DNA of 64,000 nucleotides from Bacteroidales bacterium UBA5342. Lineage in GTDB: Bacteria; Bacteroidota; Bacteroidia; Bacteroidales; UBA5342. The DNA is taken from the NCBI GenBank assembly GCA_002408065.1, contig DHQI01000055.1, positions 25,134-89,133 on the forward strand, written 5' to 3'. Of this stretch, positions 17,954 to 26,660 are shown piece by piece. Below the pieces are notes generated by a model. That model did no database searches. It had not been told where the DNA came from and was given only the letters and a program-made list of their open reading frames with translations. The first letter of the stretch is position 1; the number at the start of each line of letters is the position of its first letter. A program made the position numbers and the translations under genes.

Positions 17954-20107
17954 CTAGTCTTCTTCCTCTGCTTCGTAAGCTTTCAGCAGTTCAGCTTGAA
18001 CATCAGTAGGCACGGCTTGGTATTCCAGATACTTCATTGTAAATGAAGCACGTCCACCAGTGAGCGAACTAAGCGCAGTAGAGTAACCATTCATCTCTTT
18101 GAGTGGCACTTGTGCTTCCAATTTCTCGAAACCTTTTACACTATTCATACCCATAATAAGGGCGCGACGACCTTGTAGGTCACTCATCACATCCCCCATA
18201 CGGTCGCTTGGCACCAATACCTCTACCGAATAGATAGGCTCCAAAATCTTAGGACCAGCATTTTTAAAAGCATCACTAAAGGCATGACGACCGGCCAACT
18301 TAAAGGAAATCTCGTTAGAGTCTACCTGGTGCATTTTACCATCGTACACACATACACGTATATCGCGGGCATAAGAACCCGTCAGCGGCCCCTCTTCCAT
18401 ACGCTCCATAATACCTTTCAGGATGGCTGGTAAGAAACGGGCATCGATAGCTCCACCTACGATACAGTTTACAAAAACTAACTTACCGCCCCAAGGCAAG
18501 GGATGCTCTTCAGTCCCCCGTACATTCATCTTGAATTCTTGTCCCCCAAACTTATAAGAAGTAGGGTCAGGCATACCTTCAGAGTAAGGTTCAATCACCA
18601 TATGTACTTCGCCAAACTGACCGGAACCACCGGATTGTTTTTTATGACGATAGTCAGCACGAGCTGCTTTGGTTATTGTTTCACGATAGGGAATCTTAGG
18701 AGCTAAGAAATCAACTTTTATACCTTCATTGTGTTCCAAACGCCACTTCAATGTGCGCAAGTGAAATTCACCTTGTCCGTGTACCAACACTTGTTTTAAT
18801 TCCTTAGAATACTCTACCTGCCAGGTAGGATCTTCCTCGTGGAAACGGTGCAGTGCTTCGCCCATCTTCTCATCATCCTTCTCTACCAAAGCTTTAATAG
18901 CTACACGGTGACGTGGATCCGGGTAATGGATAGGTTCGATACGGTAATCTGCTCCTTTTGAGTTCAGCGTATGATTCGTTTTAGTCTCTTTCAGTTTCAC
19001 GGTAGCCCCTATATCACCGGCTACCATTTCATTTACTTTGCTACGATTCTGCCCCGCTACACAAAAGACCTGGCTGATACGTTCCTTAGCATTCTTGTTG
19101 GTATTTACCAAGTCATCACCCTCTTTTACTTTACCCGAAAGAACTTTGAAGTAAGACACTTCACCCAAGTGAGGCTCTACCGATGTCTTAAAAACAAACA
19201 AGGTGGTAGGTCCGTTCTCATCACAGGCAATCTCCTGCCCTTTCATAGTTACGGGCTTAGGCATTTCAGAAACCGTAGGAACTATATTGCCCAAAAATTC
19301 CATTAAACGACGCACTCCCATATCTTTTTCTGCCGAAACACAGAAGATAGGGAAAAGGTCGCGCGCCACCATTCCTTTGCGTATACCTTCACGCATTTGG
19401 TCTTCGTTCAGAGAACCTTCTTCAAAAAATAATTCCATCAGGTCCTCATCATTCTCTGCTGCTGCTTCTACCAAAGCATTATGCAATTCATCAGCTTTGT
19501 CTTTTTGATCAGCAGGTATATCTAACACATCCGGTGCTCCTCCATCTTTCTTCCACTGGTACATTTTCATTTTAAGAACGTCAACCACAGCATTAAAGCT
19601 GTTGCCTACAGCCACAGGATACTGCACTGTAATAACCTTGTTGCCAAAATTTTCTTTCAACGAGGCCAGAGTCTTATCAAAATCAGCTCTTTCGTGATCC
19701 AATTGGTTCACCACAAAGATCACAGGCTTAGCATACTGATCGGTATAACGAAACATATTTTCCGTGCCTACCTCTACGCCTTCCTGCGCGTTGACCACCA
19801 TCAAGGCGGTATCTGTTACATTCAGTGATGTCACAGCGCCCCCCACAAAATCGTCGGAGCCCGGACAATCTATAAAATTCAATTTCTTTCCCAGCCATTC
19901 TGTGTACAATACTGTAGGAAATACAGAATAGCCATACTCGTGCTCAACCGGAAAATAATCCGATACGGTGTTCTTGCCGGCTACAGTTCCTCTGCGGCTT
20001 ATAACACCACCCTCAGCCAGCATCGCCTCCGCTAAAGTGGTCTTGCCGCTCTTCGCACCCCCAACTAATGAGATGTTTTTGATTTCGTGTGCTTGATATA
20101 CTTTCAT
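17954..20107 (-). CDS. Elongation factor G paralogue (EF-G2 type)
   Basis: 717 aa with the full EF-G layout: G domain (residues ~8-275), domain II, domains III/IV (the loop RADYRHKKQSGGSGQFGEV) and domain V. The P-loop GGAKSGKT (16-23) is intact. The switch II motif, DTPGHVDF in ordinary EF-G, is DCPGSDDF (80-87), so Ser84 replaces the catalytic His. The G4 motif NKxD is NQLD (134-137). Bacteroides EF-G2 is known as a translocation factor that lacks GTPase activity and helps gut colonisation under carbon limitation; this protein looks like the same class. A canonical EF-G should be encoded elsewhere. The 5' leader is long (see the palindrome and promoter entries). Confidence 0.9.
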   Translation of the reverse strand: MKVYQAHEIKNISLVGGAKSGKTTLAEAMLAEGGVISRRGTVAGKNTVSDYFPVEHEYGYSVFPTVLYTEWLGKKLNFIDCPGSDDFVGGAVTSLNVTDTALMVVNAQEGVEVGTENMFRYTDQYAKPVIFVVNQLDHERADFDKTLASLKENFGNKVITVQYPVAVGNSFNAVVDVLKMKMYQWKKDGGAPDVLDIPADQKDKADELHNALVEAAAENDEDLMELFFEEGSLNEDQMREGIRKGMVARDLFPIFCVSAEKDMGVRRLMEFLGNIVPTVSEMPKPVTMKGQEIACDENGPTTLFVFKTSVEPHLGEVSYFKVLSGKVKEGDDLVNTNKNAKERISQVFCVAGQNRSKVNEMVAGDIGATVKLKETKTNHTLNSKGADYRIEPIHYPDPRHRVAIKALVEKDDEKMGEALHRFHEEDPTWQVEYSKELKQVLVHGQGEFHLRTLKWRLEHNEGIKVDFLAPKIPYRETITKAARADYRHKKQSGGSGQFGEVHMVIEPYSEGMPDPTSYKFGGQEFKMNVRGTEEHPLPWGGKLVFVNCIVGGAIDARFLPAILKGIMERMEEGPLTGSYARDIRVCVYDGKMHQVDSNEISFKLAGRHAFSDAFKNAGPKILEPIYSVEVLVPSDRMGDVMSDLQGRRALIMGMNSVKGFEKLEAQVPLKEMNGYSTALSSLTGGRASFTMKYLEYQAVPTDVQAELLKAYEAEEED

Positions 20108-20262
20108 AGAAATAAAATTTAGGAAAGTGAATAAATATTAAAAGGTCTCGCTGACGTTGGGATGAGAGCCCTCCGCCTCCCCTATTCATGAAAACCACAA
20201 GAGCTTTCCCAAAAAGGGACTGCAAGGTAAAATATTCTTTCTGAAAAGCGTGCCTGGAATTA

Positions 20263-20278
20263 TTTGTTGTACAACAAA
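20263..20278. promoter_or_regulatory. Perfect 16-bp palindrome upstream of EF-G2
   Basis: TTTGTTGTACAACAAA is fully self-complementary and lies 156 bases before the EF-G2 start. A second inverted repeat (arms ACACTT/AAGTGT, 20280-20294) is directly adjacent. It looks like an operator or leader hairpin. No regulator can be named. Confidence 0.5.
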
Positions 20279-20286
20279 AACACTTA

Positions 20287-20319
20287 CAAAGTGTAATAAT
20301 ACATATTTGACCGCACAAA
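20287..20319 (-). promoter_or_regulatory. Promoter-like element for EF-G2
   Basis: On the minus strand TTTG (20319-20316) is followed after 20 bases by TACACTTTG (20295-20287). This differs from TAnnTTTG by one extra base between TA and TTTG. The palindrome at 20263-20278 would fall near the transcription start. This is inference from motif spacing. Confidence 0.35.
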
Positions 20320-20406
20320 GCACTTACCCACTTATGTAGTCATGGAGCATATCGAACGTTTGTCGATTCTTTATACCCAACCCAAACAGATCGCGTCTTA
20401 TTTTAT

Positions 20407-20623
20407 TCAATCAACTGCTATTCGAAAAAAATATAGCATCAGCATTCCATCGTCATCACTCCCAAGCTGTACAGTATGTCTTACTTTTTCAAAATGAAAG
20501 GAAAAGGCTGGGGTATAAGAAGTCCTTATCTCGGGAATAAAAAAATGGTGCCCCTTGTGCTAAAACATAAGACGTCAACATCAGGCCCAAAAGCAGAATA
20601 ATATATCTTGAAGCTTTTTTCAC
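20407..20623 (-). pseudogene. Small exported protein candidate, frame broken at a T7 run
   Basis: Three bases after cstA, a GTG (20623) with AGAAGGA upstream opens a frame encoding KKASRYIILLLGLMLTSY and then VLAQGAP, which looks like a signal peptide with an AxA-like cleavage region. As read, it stops at 20489 after 44 residues. A run of seven T follows the signal-peptide region. Removing one T joins the frame to another that continues to a TGA at 20407-20409, giving 71 residues with the tail FHFEKVRHTVQLGSDDDGML. Options are a decayed gene, a sequencing or phase-variable homopolymer change, or a genuine 44-aa peptide. I do not recognise a family. The rest of the 519-base interval (20108-20626) holds the EF-G2 control elements. 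Confidence 0.35.
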
Positions 20624-20626
20624 ACA

Positions 20627-22045
20627 CTATCCTTCTTTTGTCTTCACCTTGAATAAGAACAAGCTCAGAAAAAGCAGAGCAACACTGATACCAAGAAGAT
20701 AGGACAAATCTTTTCCCAACTCAAAGCCCTCCGGCGCAATTAATATATAGGTACTAACCACTGATGTCATAAAAGTGGCCGGTATAGCTACAAACCAAAA
20801 TTTCCCGCTTGTTTGTTTCATATAAATAGCTGCTGTCCATAACACAAAAACCGAAAGTGTCTGATTGGCCCAACCAAAATAACGCCACACGACGCTAAAG
20901 TCAATCTGCGTCAACAGCAAAGCTATAGCAAACATTGGAAGGGTGATATAAAAACGTTGAACTATTTTCTCCTGACTCAGATTAAAAGAATCAGCGATGG
21001 TGAGGCGGGCACTACGAAAAGCCGTGTCTCCCGAGGTTATAGGTGCTGCCACTACACCTACTAAAGCTAAAAAACCGCCAACTTTTCCTAACAAAGAATT
21101 ACAAATCTCGTTCACGGCCCAAGCCGCATTATGTCCTGGTTCCGATAAACTTACCCCCAACTCTTCCACACCTCCAAAAAATGACATAGCTATCGCCGCC
21201 CAAATCAAAGCCACAATGCCTTCAGTAATCATTGCTCCGAAAAAAATCTTTTTACCGTCTTTCTCATTAGGTAAACATCGCGCCATCATAGGAGACTGTG
21301 TAGAGTGAAAACCCGACACCGCACCACAAGCTATCGTAATAAACAAAAGAGGGAATATCGGAAATTTACCCGGTTCAGCGTGCATATTACGAATATTGGC
21401 CGGCACCAATTCCGGCACATCAAAACCACCAAATACCATCGTGATAGTAATACCCACCGCCATAATTAACAAGCTAATACCAAAAGCAGGATAGATTTTA
21501 CCAATCAGTTTATCTATAGGGATCAAAGTAGCCAAAAGGTAATAAATAAATATACCTGCTACTAAATAAGACACTTCCACACCTGTAATACCATGTAATA
21601 TAGCCGCAGGTCCTTTGACAAAAACAACACCAACCAATATCAGTAGACCTACCGCAAACACGCGCATGAAATTCTTCACACCAACGCCAAGGTATTTACC
21701 AACAACCTCCGGGATACTGGCTCCGCCGTGACGAATGGACAACATCCCCGAGAAATAATCATGTACTGAGCCAATAAAAATACACCCAACCACAATCCAG
21801 ATAAAGGCCACAGGCCCCCATAAAGCTCCGGCTATTGCTCCGAATATCGGCCCCAGACCTGCAATATTAAGAAATTGAATCAGGAAAATTTTACCATTAC
21901 TCAAGGGAACAAAATCAACGCCATCGTTCTTAGTAATTGCCGGCGTTTGTCGCTTAGAATCTGCACCAAACTGTTTTTCCACAAAAGTACCGTAGACAAA
22001 ATAGGCAGTCACCAATATAGTGACACAAATAAAAAAGGTTATCAT
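20627..22045 (-). CDS. cstA: CstA family carbon-starvation/pyruvate transporter
   Basis: 472 aa, shorter than the ~700-aa E. coli CstA but typical of the short Bacteroidota and Firmicutes form. About 12-13 hydrophobic segments are present. Family landmarks are the N-terminal TAYFVYGTFVEKQFG, FLNIAGLGPIFGAIAGALWGP (over about residues 57-78), VHDYFSGMLSIRHGG and STQSPMMARC. CstA proteins import pyruvate or peptides on carbon starvation. The gene sits where the mrdA-rodA genes usually follow mreD in Bacteroidota. It has its own putative promoter and so is probably not part of the mre operon. Confidence 0.92.
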   Translation of the reverse strand: MITFFICVTILVTAYFVYGTFVEKQFGADSKRQTPAITKNDGVDFVPLSNGKIFLIQFLNIAGLGPIFGAIAGALWGPVAFIWIVVGCIFIGSVHDYFSGMLSIRHGGASIPEVVGKYLGVGVKNFMRVFAVGLLILVGVVFVKGPAAILHGITGVEVSYLVAGIFIYYLLATLIPIDKLIGKIYPAFGISLLIMAVGITITMVFGGFDVPELVPANIRNMHAEPGKFPIFPLLFITIACGAVSGFHSTQSPMMARCLPNEKDGKKIFFGAMITEGIVALIWAAIAMSFFGGVEELGVSLSEPGHNAAWAVNEICNSLLGKVGGFLALVGVVAAPITSGDTAFRSARLTIADSFNLSQEKIVQRFYITLPMFAIALLLTQIDFSVVWRYFGWANQTLSVFVLWTAAIYMKQTSGKFWFVAIPATFMTSVVSTYILIAPEGFELGKDLSYLLGISVALLFLSLFLFKVKTKEG

Positions 22046-22067
22046 AATTTGTTCGATTTTTCGAGCA

Positions 22068-22075
22068 CAAATCTA
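22068..22075 (-). promoter_or_regulatory. Candidate -7 box for cstA (TAGATTTG)
   Basis: An exact TAnnTTTG match 22 bases before the cstA ATG on the minus strand. No good -33 TTG is visible. The box abuts the inverted repeat TACAAT-AC-ATTGTA (22076-22089). Confidence 0.45.
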
Positions 22076-22112
22076 TACAATACATTGTAAATAATGTACG
22101 TGCCCATCTTTT

Positions 22113-22134
22113 TATTGTACCCCAAAGTACAATA
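22113..22134. promoter_or_regulatory. Inverted repeat upstream of cstA
   Basis: The arms TATTGTAC and GTACAATA are perfect complements over 8 bp, separated by CCCAAA. It lies 68-89 bases before cstA. On the minus strand it is followed by A's rather than T's, so it is not a usual terminator for mreD. It shares TTGTAC/GTACAA half-sites with the palindrome upstream of EF-G2. Confidence 0.5.
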
Positions 22135-22168
22135 TTACATTTTACGGTTTCTAGCTAACGGGGTAGTA

Positions 22169-22678
22169 CTACGAAAGGTTCTTTTTGACAGCCGTCTGTA
22201 TAATGCTGATCACCAGCAATGTCAAAACACTGCTCTGCAAGGTATTAACAAGAATCATGCTAAAATTAGAGAAGGAAAAACTTTCCACCAGATAAAGCAC
22301 CAAATGATGAGTCAATACCATAAAGCCGGAATAGCGCAAAAACCAACTCCAACCATTATCCCTCACTGACGGAACGGTTCCTACCTCATAATCACCTTGC
22401 GGAGACAAAGCAGGTAATAATACGATTCTAAAAAAACCGGCAAAAACAGCCGCCGCCATATGCACCCCCATGGTGCCGCTAAAAAAATCCACCGAAAGCC
22501 CCAAAAGAGCACTCAACATCAATACATTACGGCCCTGAATTCCAAAAGGCAACGCTAAGATAAAATAAACATAAGGAAAAGCATTAATAGTGCCACGAAA
22601 TTGCATTTGACTAAACACTAACACTTGTAAGCCTACCAAAACCACAAAAAGGAATGTATATTTCAGCCATCTTTCCAT
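22169..22678 (-). CDS. mreD: Rod shape-determining protein MreD
   Basis: 169 aa with about five hydrophobic segments, the usual size and hydrophobicity of MreD. Conserved-looking features are the N-terminal TM (YTFLFVVLVGLQVLVF), FPYVYFILALPFG and a glycine/alanine-rich segment LLGLSVDFFSGTMG, matching the D-x-x-x-G feature of the family. It starts one base after the mreC stop and should be in one transcript with mreB and mreC, acting with them in the inner-membrane elongasome. The next gene downstream is cstA, not mrdA (PBP2). Confidence 0.88.
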   Translation of the reverse strand: MERWLKYTFLFVVLVGLQVLVFSQMQFRGTINAFPYVYFILALPFGIQGRNVLMLSALLGLSVDFFSGTMGVHMAAAVFAGFFRIVLLPALSPQGDYEVGTVPSVRDNGWSWFLRYSGFMVLTHHLVLYLVESFSFSNFSMILVNTLQSSVLTLLVISIIQTAVKKNLS

Positions 22679-22679
22679 A

Positions 22680-23510
22680 CTAGTTGCTCTGGGTGTTTTT
22701 TTCTATTTCCTTGCGTTCATCCATGGTGTTGTTTCGTATTACATATACATATATCAATCGCTTATAGTCGGTTGACAAGTCTACATTCAACTCGTGAAAC
22801 ACGCCTTCTTTTCCACCTTCAATACGGTCAATCGTTCCTACCATTACCCCTTCAGGGAATATGGCTCCATAACCACTAGTCACTATTGTATCGCCCACCA
22901 ACACTTCTACATGCTCTTCTATCCCCTTAAGAGACGCGTATTTATAATCGTTAGTATCCCAACGCATCGTGCCAAAATAGTCACTATTCTTCAACTTACT
23001 ACTCACCCGATACTCCACATTTATCAAAGGTAACACAATGGAATAATGACGGCTTACACTTTTAATGACCCCCACTACACCATGGGTTCCAACCACAGCC
23101 ATATCGGAAGCAACCCCATCCTGATATCCCACATTGATAGTCATCAAATTATGCTGCTGGCTCACAGATGCCTTGACCACTTTAGCAGGTATAATATCGA
23201 TATCCTTATCAGCAAGGGGATCCTGTAGTGAAAACATAGAGGGTAACTCTGACGATGAACCTTTAATGATTAGCTCTTTAAGAACAGCATTTTCTTTCAC
23301 CAGCTCCTCATTAGTACTACGGAGAGAAAAATAATCCTTAACCTGACTTTGCCTTTCGTAAACTCCCCCCATAGTGGCCAAAGACCAAGTATAAAACCTG
23401 GCACTTTGATAAGCGTTACGATTAAGAACAAACAAGAGCGAAGCCAGTTCCAAAAGCAGGAACAAAATAAAATTCTGATATTTTAAAATGAATTGTATTA
23501 AACTTCGCAT
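22680..23510 (-). CDS. mreC: Rod shape-determining protein MreC
   Basis: 276 aa: a short cytoplasmic start, one TM helix (FILFLLLELASLLFVL, residues ~14-29), a coiled-coil-like stretch (~55-85) and the periplasmic beta-barrel domain with VVGVIKSVSRHYSIVLPL and the glycine-rich VGDTIVTSGYGAIFPEGVMVG. It links the cytoplasmic MreB filament to the cell-wall synthesis complex. It lies 97 bases after mreB and 1 base before mreD. Confidence 0.92.
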   Translation of the reverse strand: MRSLIQFILKYQNFILFLLLELASLLFVLNRNAYQSARFYTWSLATMGGVYERQSQVKDYFSLRSTNEELVKENAVLKELIIKGSSSELPSMFSLQDPLADKDIDIIPAKVVKASVSQQHNLMTINVGYQDGVASDMAVVGTHGVVGVIKSVSRHYSIVLPLINVEYRVSSKLKNSDYFGTMRWDTNDYKYASLKGIEEHVEVLVGDTIVTSGYGAIFPEGVMVGTIDRIEGGKEGVFHELNVDLSTDYKRLIYVYVIRNNTMDERKEIEKNTQSN

Positions 23511-23607
23511 TGGCCATTTTCTTTGTTACAGAGCTGGATGTCAGATTACCAAAAGAAACTACCTGTACACCCCAAAAACCTGAAGCCCTGTAAGCCTGCT
23601 ACCTTAT

Positions 23608-24627
23608 TTATCTAAGTAGGAATTGATATTTATCTGCATTCTTCAGTGCTACACCAGTACCACGTGCTACAGCGTGCAGTGGATCGTCGGCTATGTGAAA
23701 TGGGATATTGATTTTATTCGAAAGACGTTTGTCCAAGCCTTTCAGCAAAGCACCACCTCCAGCCAAATAAATACCGTTTCGTACGATATCAGCATACAGC
23801 TCTGGCGGTGTTTGTTCCAATGCACTCAAAATAGCTGTTTCAACCTTGGCAATAGATTTTTCCAGACAGTGGGAGATTTCCTGGTATGACACTGGTATCT
23901 CCATTGGCAAAGAAGACATAGCATTAGGCCCATGTACGATGAAATCTGTCGGCGGCTCTTCGAGATCTGTCAAGGCCGAACCTACATTAATCTTAATTTC
24001 TTCAGCAGTACGCTCTCCAATTTTTATGTTGTGTTGACGACGCATATAAGCCATAATATCCTGCGTCAAGTCGTTACCGGCAATACGAATGGACATATTA
24101 GAAACGATACCACCCAAAGAAATAACCGCAATCTCGGTAGTACCACCACCTATATCCACAATCATATTACCTTCAGGAGCTTCTACATCTATACCTATAC
24201 CTATAGCAGCTGCCATAGGCTCATAAATCATATAAACGTCTCGTCCGCCCGCATGTTCCGAGGAGTCACGCACCGCACGTATCTCCACCTCCGTACTACC
24301 GGATGGAATACAGACCACCATCTTCAAAGAAGGCGACAGCATACGCGAGCTTTTATTCATCATCTTAATCATACCACGTATCATCAGCTCCGCAGCATGG
24401 AAATCAGCAATTACCCCATCGCGTAGCGGTCGGATAACTTTGATGTCATCGTGGGTTTTTCCCTGCATCTGACGAGCCTTTTCGCCCAAGGCTATCAGTT
24501 TTTCTGTACGACGATCAAGAGCCACTACCGATGGCTCATCCACTACGATCTTATCATTATGAATAATGATTGTATTAGCTGTTCCAAGGTCAATCGCAAT
24601 CTCTTGTGTGAATGAAAATAATCCCAT
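23608..24627 (-). CDS. mreB: Rod shape-determining protein MreB
   Basis: 339 aa, full length. Actin-fold phosphate motifs are IAIDLGTANTIII near the N-terminus, VVDEPSVVALD, the MIVDIGGGTTEIAVIS phosphate-2 motif and GIYLAGGGALLKGLD near the C-terminus. MreB polymerises under the membrane and directs lateral wall growth. It is the first gene of mreBCD and lies 225 bases downstream of purH, a neighbourhood common in Bacteroidota. The spacer carries only short AATTAAGAATT-type AT-rich repeats. Confidence 0.96.
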   Translation of the reverse strand: MGLFSFTQEIAIDLGTANTIIIHNDKIVVDEPSVVALDRRTEKLIALGEKARQMQGKTHDDIKVIRPLRDGVIADFHAAELMIRGMIKMMNKSSRMLSPSLKMVVCIPSGSTEVEIRAVRDSSEHAGGRDVYMIYEPMAAAIGIGIDVEAPEGNMIVDIGGGTTEIAVISLGGIVSNMSIRIAGNDLTQDIMAYMRRQHNIKIGERTAEEIKINVGSALTDLEEPPTDFIVHGPNAMSSLPMEIPVSYQEISHCLEKSIAKVETAILSALEQTPPELYADIVRNGIYLAGGGALLKGLDKRLSNKINIPFHIADDPLHAVARGTGVALKNADKYQFLLR

Positions 24628-24852
24628 CTTAAATTAATTAAGAATTAAAAATTTTGAATTACGAATTTTCTCAATCCGTATCTCTCAGTTTTGAATCTAC
24701 CTTTGTATCAATAAAATAAGCCAAGGTAAATGTTTTTTCTTATAGGTGAAAATTTCAAGGCATTAGTAATTTTTAAAACCGAAGTTTACTTTCGTCAATG
24801 AGGCTTTAAAAATCATGAAGCACCGAAGAAATTATTACATAAAAGGAAAAAT

Positions 24853-26433
24853 TTAGTGTTTAAAGTGACGTTTGCCAGTAAATATCATCGCAATATCGAA
24901 CTCATCGCAAGCAGCAATGACTTCATCGTCGCGAATGCTTCCACCCGGCTCCACTATATTTTTAATGTTGTACTCGTTAGCGACTTCTATGCTGTCACGG
25001 AAAGGAAAAAACGCATCAGAAATCAATACCGCATCTTCTATAGCTGCCCCTTCTTTCAAGTTAAAACGTGGAATAGTTAACTGACGCAAACTATCTAAAC
25101 GGTTAGGCTGTCCCATACCGGCACCTGTCAACCAGAAAGAACCATCAGGCGTTTCGTTAACCAAAGCAATAGCATTACTTTTCAGATGCTTACAAGCAGT
25201 AATACCAAAAGCTGTCAACTTCATCTTACTATCATCAAACTGACGTTTGGTGACGTTTTGGAAATCTGACTCGATGCCTTCATCCTCATCCTGTAGCAAG
25301 AAACCTCCACTGATTGAGCGGTATAGTTTTTCACCTGTAATCTCTGGTTTTACTGGTGTTTCCAGTAAACGCAAATTTTTCTTTTTACCAAAAATCTCTA
25401 ATGCGTCAGGCGTAAACTCAGGAGCAATGATAATTTCAACGAATTTCTTTCCAAACCATTGAGCTATCTCTGCAGTCACGGTATCAGTGAAGCAGATAAT
25501 ACCGCCAAAAGCACTTATTGGATCACCAGCCCAAGCCAATTCCAGCGATTTTAAAACATCATCACTCACCGCTAAACCACAAGGGTTAAGGTGCTTGATA
25601 ACAGAAACGGCGACTTTATTCTCGATATGATTTACCGAATGAAAAGCATCACTACACGATTTCCAAGCCGCATCAGCATCTAACATATTATTGTACGAAA
25701 GCGCCTTACCTTGCAACACCTTAGCGTTTGACAAAGTGATTTCAGAATTCGAATTATTAAATTTAAAGAATGTTGCTTTTTGCTGTGGGTTTTCACCATA
25801 ACGCAATACTTCACCATTGTTTAGAGCGATACGCTCTGTCTCATCCTCGTCAGAGAACCAGTTAAAAATAACACTGTCGTAATGCGAAGATACAGCAAAA
25901 GCACGCGAAGCAAACCATTTGCGCTCAGCTAACTCAGACTCACCTTTCTTTTCGTCTAATAACTGTTGTAAAGGTGCATATTCATCTTTTGAAGGAACGA
26001 TGATAACATCTTTGAAATTTTTTGCAGCAGCACGGATCAGAGAAATACCACCGATATCAATTTTTTCAATAATATCCTGCTCTTCAGCTCCTGATGCTAC
26101 CGTATCCTCAAAAGGATAAAGGTCAACTATCACCAGGTCTATTTCCGGAATTTCATATTCACCCAACTGGGCAACATCCCCTTCGTTGTCGCGACGGGAA
26201 AGTATCCCTCCAAAAACTTTAGGATGCAAAGTCTTCACACGCCCTCCCAAAATAGAAGGATAAGAGGTCAAGCTCTCTACAGGAGTACAAGGAATGCCCA
26301 AAGATTCTATAAAAGCCTGAGTACCACCTGTACTTATTAATTCCACATCAAGACTATGCAAAGTCTTTATAATTTCATCCAGTCCGTCTTTGTGGAAAAC
26401 GGAGACTAAAGCAGATTTAATTCGCTTATTCAC
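24853..26433 (-). CDS. purH: Bifunctional AICAR formyltransferase / IMP cyclohydrolase
   Basis: 526 aa, full length. It catalyses the last two steps of IMP synthesis in the cytoplasm. The N-terminal IMP cyclohydrolase (MGS-like) domain shows ISTGGTQAFIESLG and GGRVKTLHPKVFGGIL. The C-terminal transformylase shows LRYGENPQQKATF, KHLNPCGLAVS and FFPFRDSIE. The start is GTG; the encoded MNKRIKSALVSV is the expected beginning. A good promoter lies just upstream, divergent from ftsK. Confidence 0.97.
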   Translation of the reverse strand: MNKRIKSALVSVFHKDGLDEIIKTLHSLDVELISTGGTQAFIESLGIPCTPVESLTSYPSILGGRVKTLHPKVFGGILSRRDNEGDVAQLGEYEIPEIDLVIVDLYPFEDTVASGAEEQDIIEKIDIGGISLIRAAAKNFKDVIIVPSKDEYAPLQQLLDEKKGESELAERKWFASRAFAVSSHYDSVIFNWFSDEDETERIALNNGEVLRYGENPQQKATFFKFNNSNSEITLSNAKVLQGKALSYNNMLDADAAWKSCSDAFHSVNHIENKVAVSVIKHLNPCGLAVSDDVLKSLELAWAGDPISAFGGIICFTDTVTAEIAQWFGKKFVEIIIAPEFTPDALEIFGKKKNLRLLETPVKPEITGEKLYRSISGGFLLQDEDEGIESDFQNVTKRQFDDSKMKLTAFGITACKHLKSNAIALVNETPDGSFWLTGAGMGQPNRLDSLRQLTIPRFNLKEGAAIEDAVLISDAFFPFRDSIEVANEYNIKNIVEPGGSIRDDEVIAACDEFDIAMIFTGKRHFKH

Positions 26434-26465
26434 AAGTTCTTAAAATTATTCGTTTTACAAGTGTA

Positions 26466-26496
26466 CAAAAATAGAAAAAACTTCGCCCGTATACAA
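26466..26496 (-). promoter_or_regulatory. Promoter of purH (TTG-N20-TATTTTTG)
   Basis: On the minus strand, TTG (26496-26494) and TATTTTTG (26473-26466) are separated by 20 bases. This matches the Bacteroidota sigma-ABfr consensus exactly. It ends 32 bases before the purH GTG. Confidence 0.65.
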
Positions 26497-26623
26497 GCTG
26501 CCAAAGCCTCTAATTCCAGCCTTTTGAAGGGGAGTTGTTAACAAACAATCCCCGTAATGCTAATGACTCAGAATTGACCACTTATAAGCAGGCGTATTTT
26601 AGCAGCTGTCAAATTTTATTTAT

Positions 26624-26631
26624 TACTTTTG
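26624..26631 (+). promoter_or_regulatory. Candidate -7 box for ftsK (TACTTTTG)
   Basis: Exact TAnnTTTG 29 bases before the ftsK ATG. The -33 element is weak (TTT instead of TTG at 23 bases). Confidence 0.45.
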
Positions 26632-26660
26632 TAAAAGAATTTTGAAAACTTAAGCATAGG

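Noticed and set aside
20013..20318. Minus-strand 101-codon frame over the start of EF-G2 and its leader
   Set aside because: It overlaps the true EF-G2 start in another frame and gives a Cys-rich, low-quality protein. The leader carries regulatory palindromes instead.
23932..24426. Plus-strand 164-codon frame opposite mreB
   Set aside because: It is antisense to the highly conserved mreB, is rich in His and Thr, and has no neighbouring signals, so it is a shadow frame.
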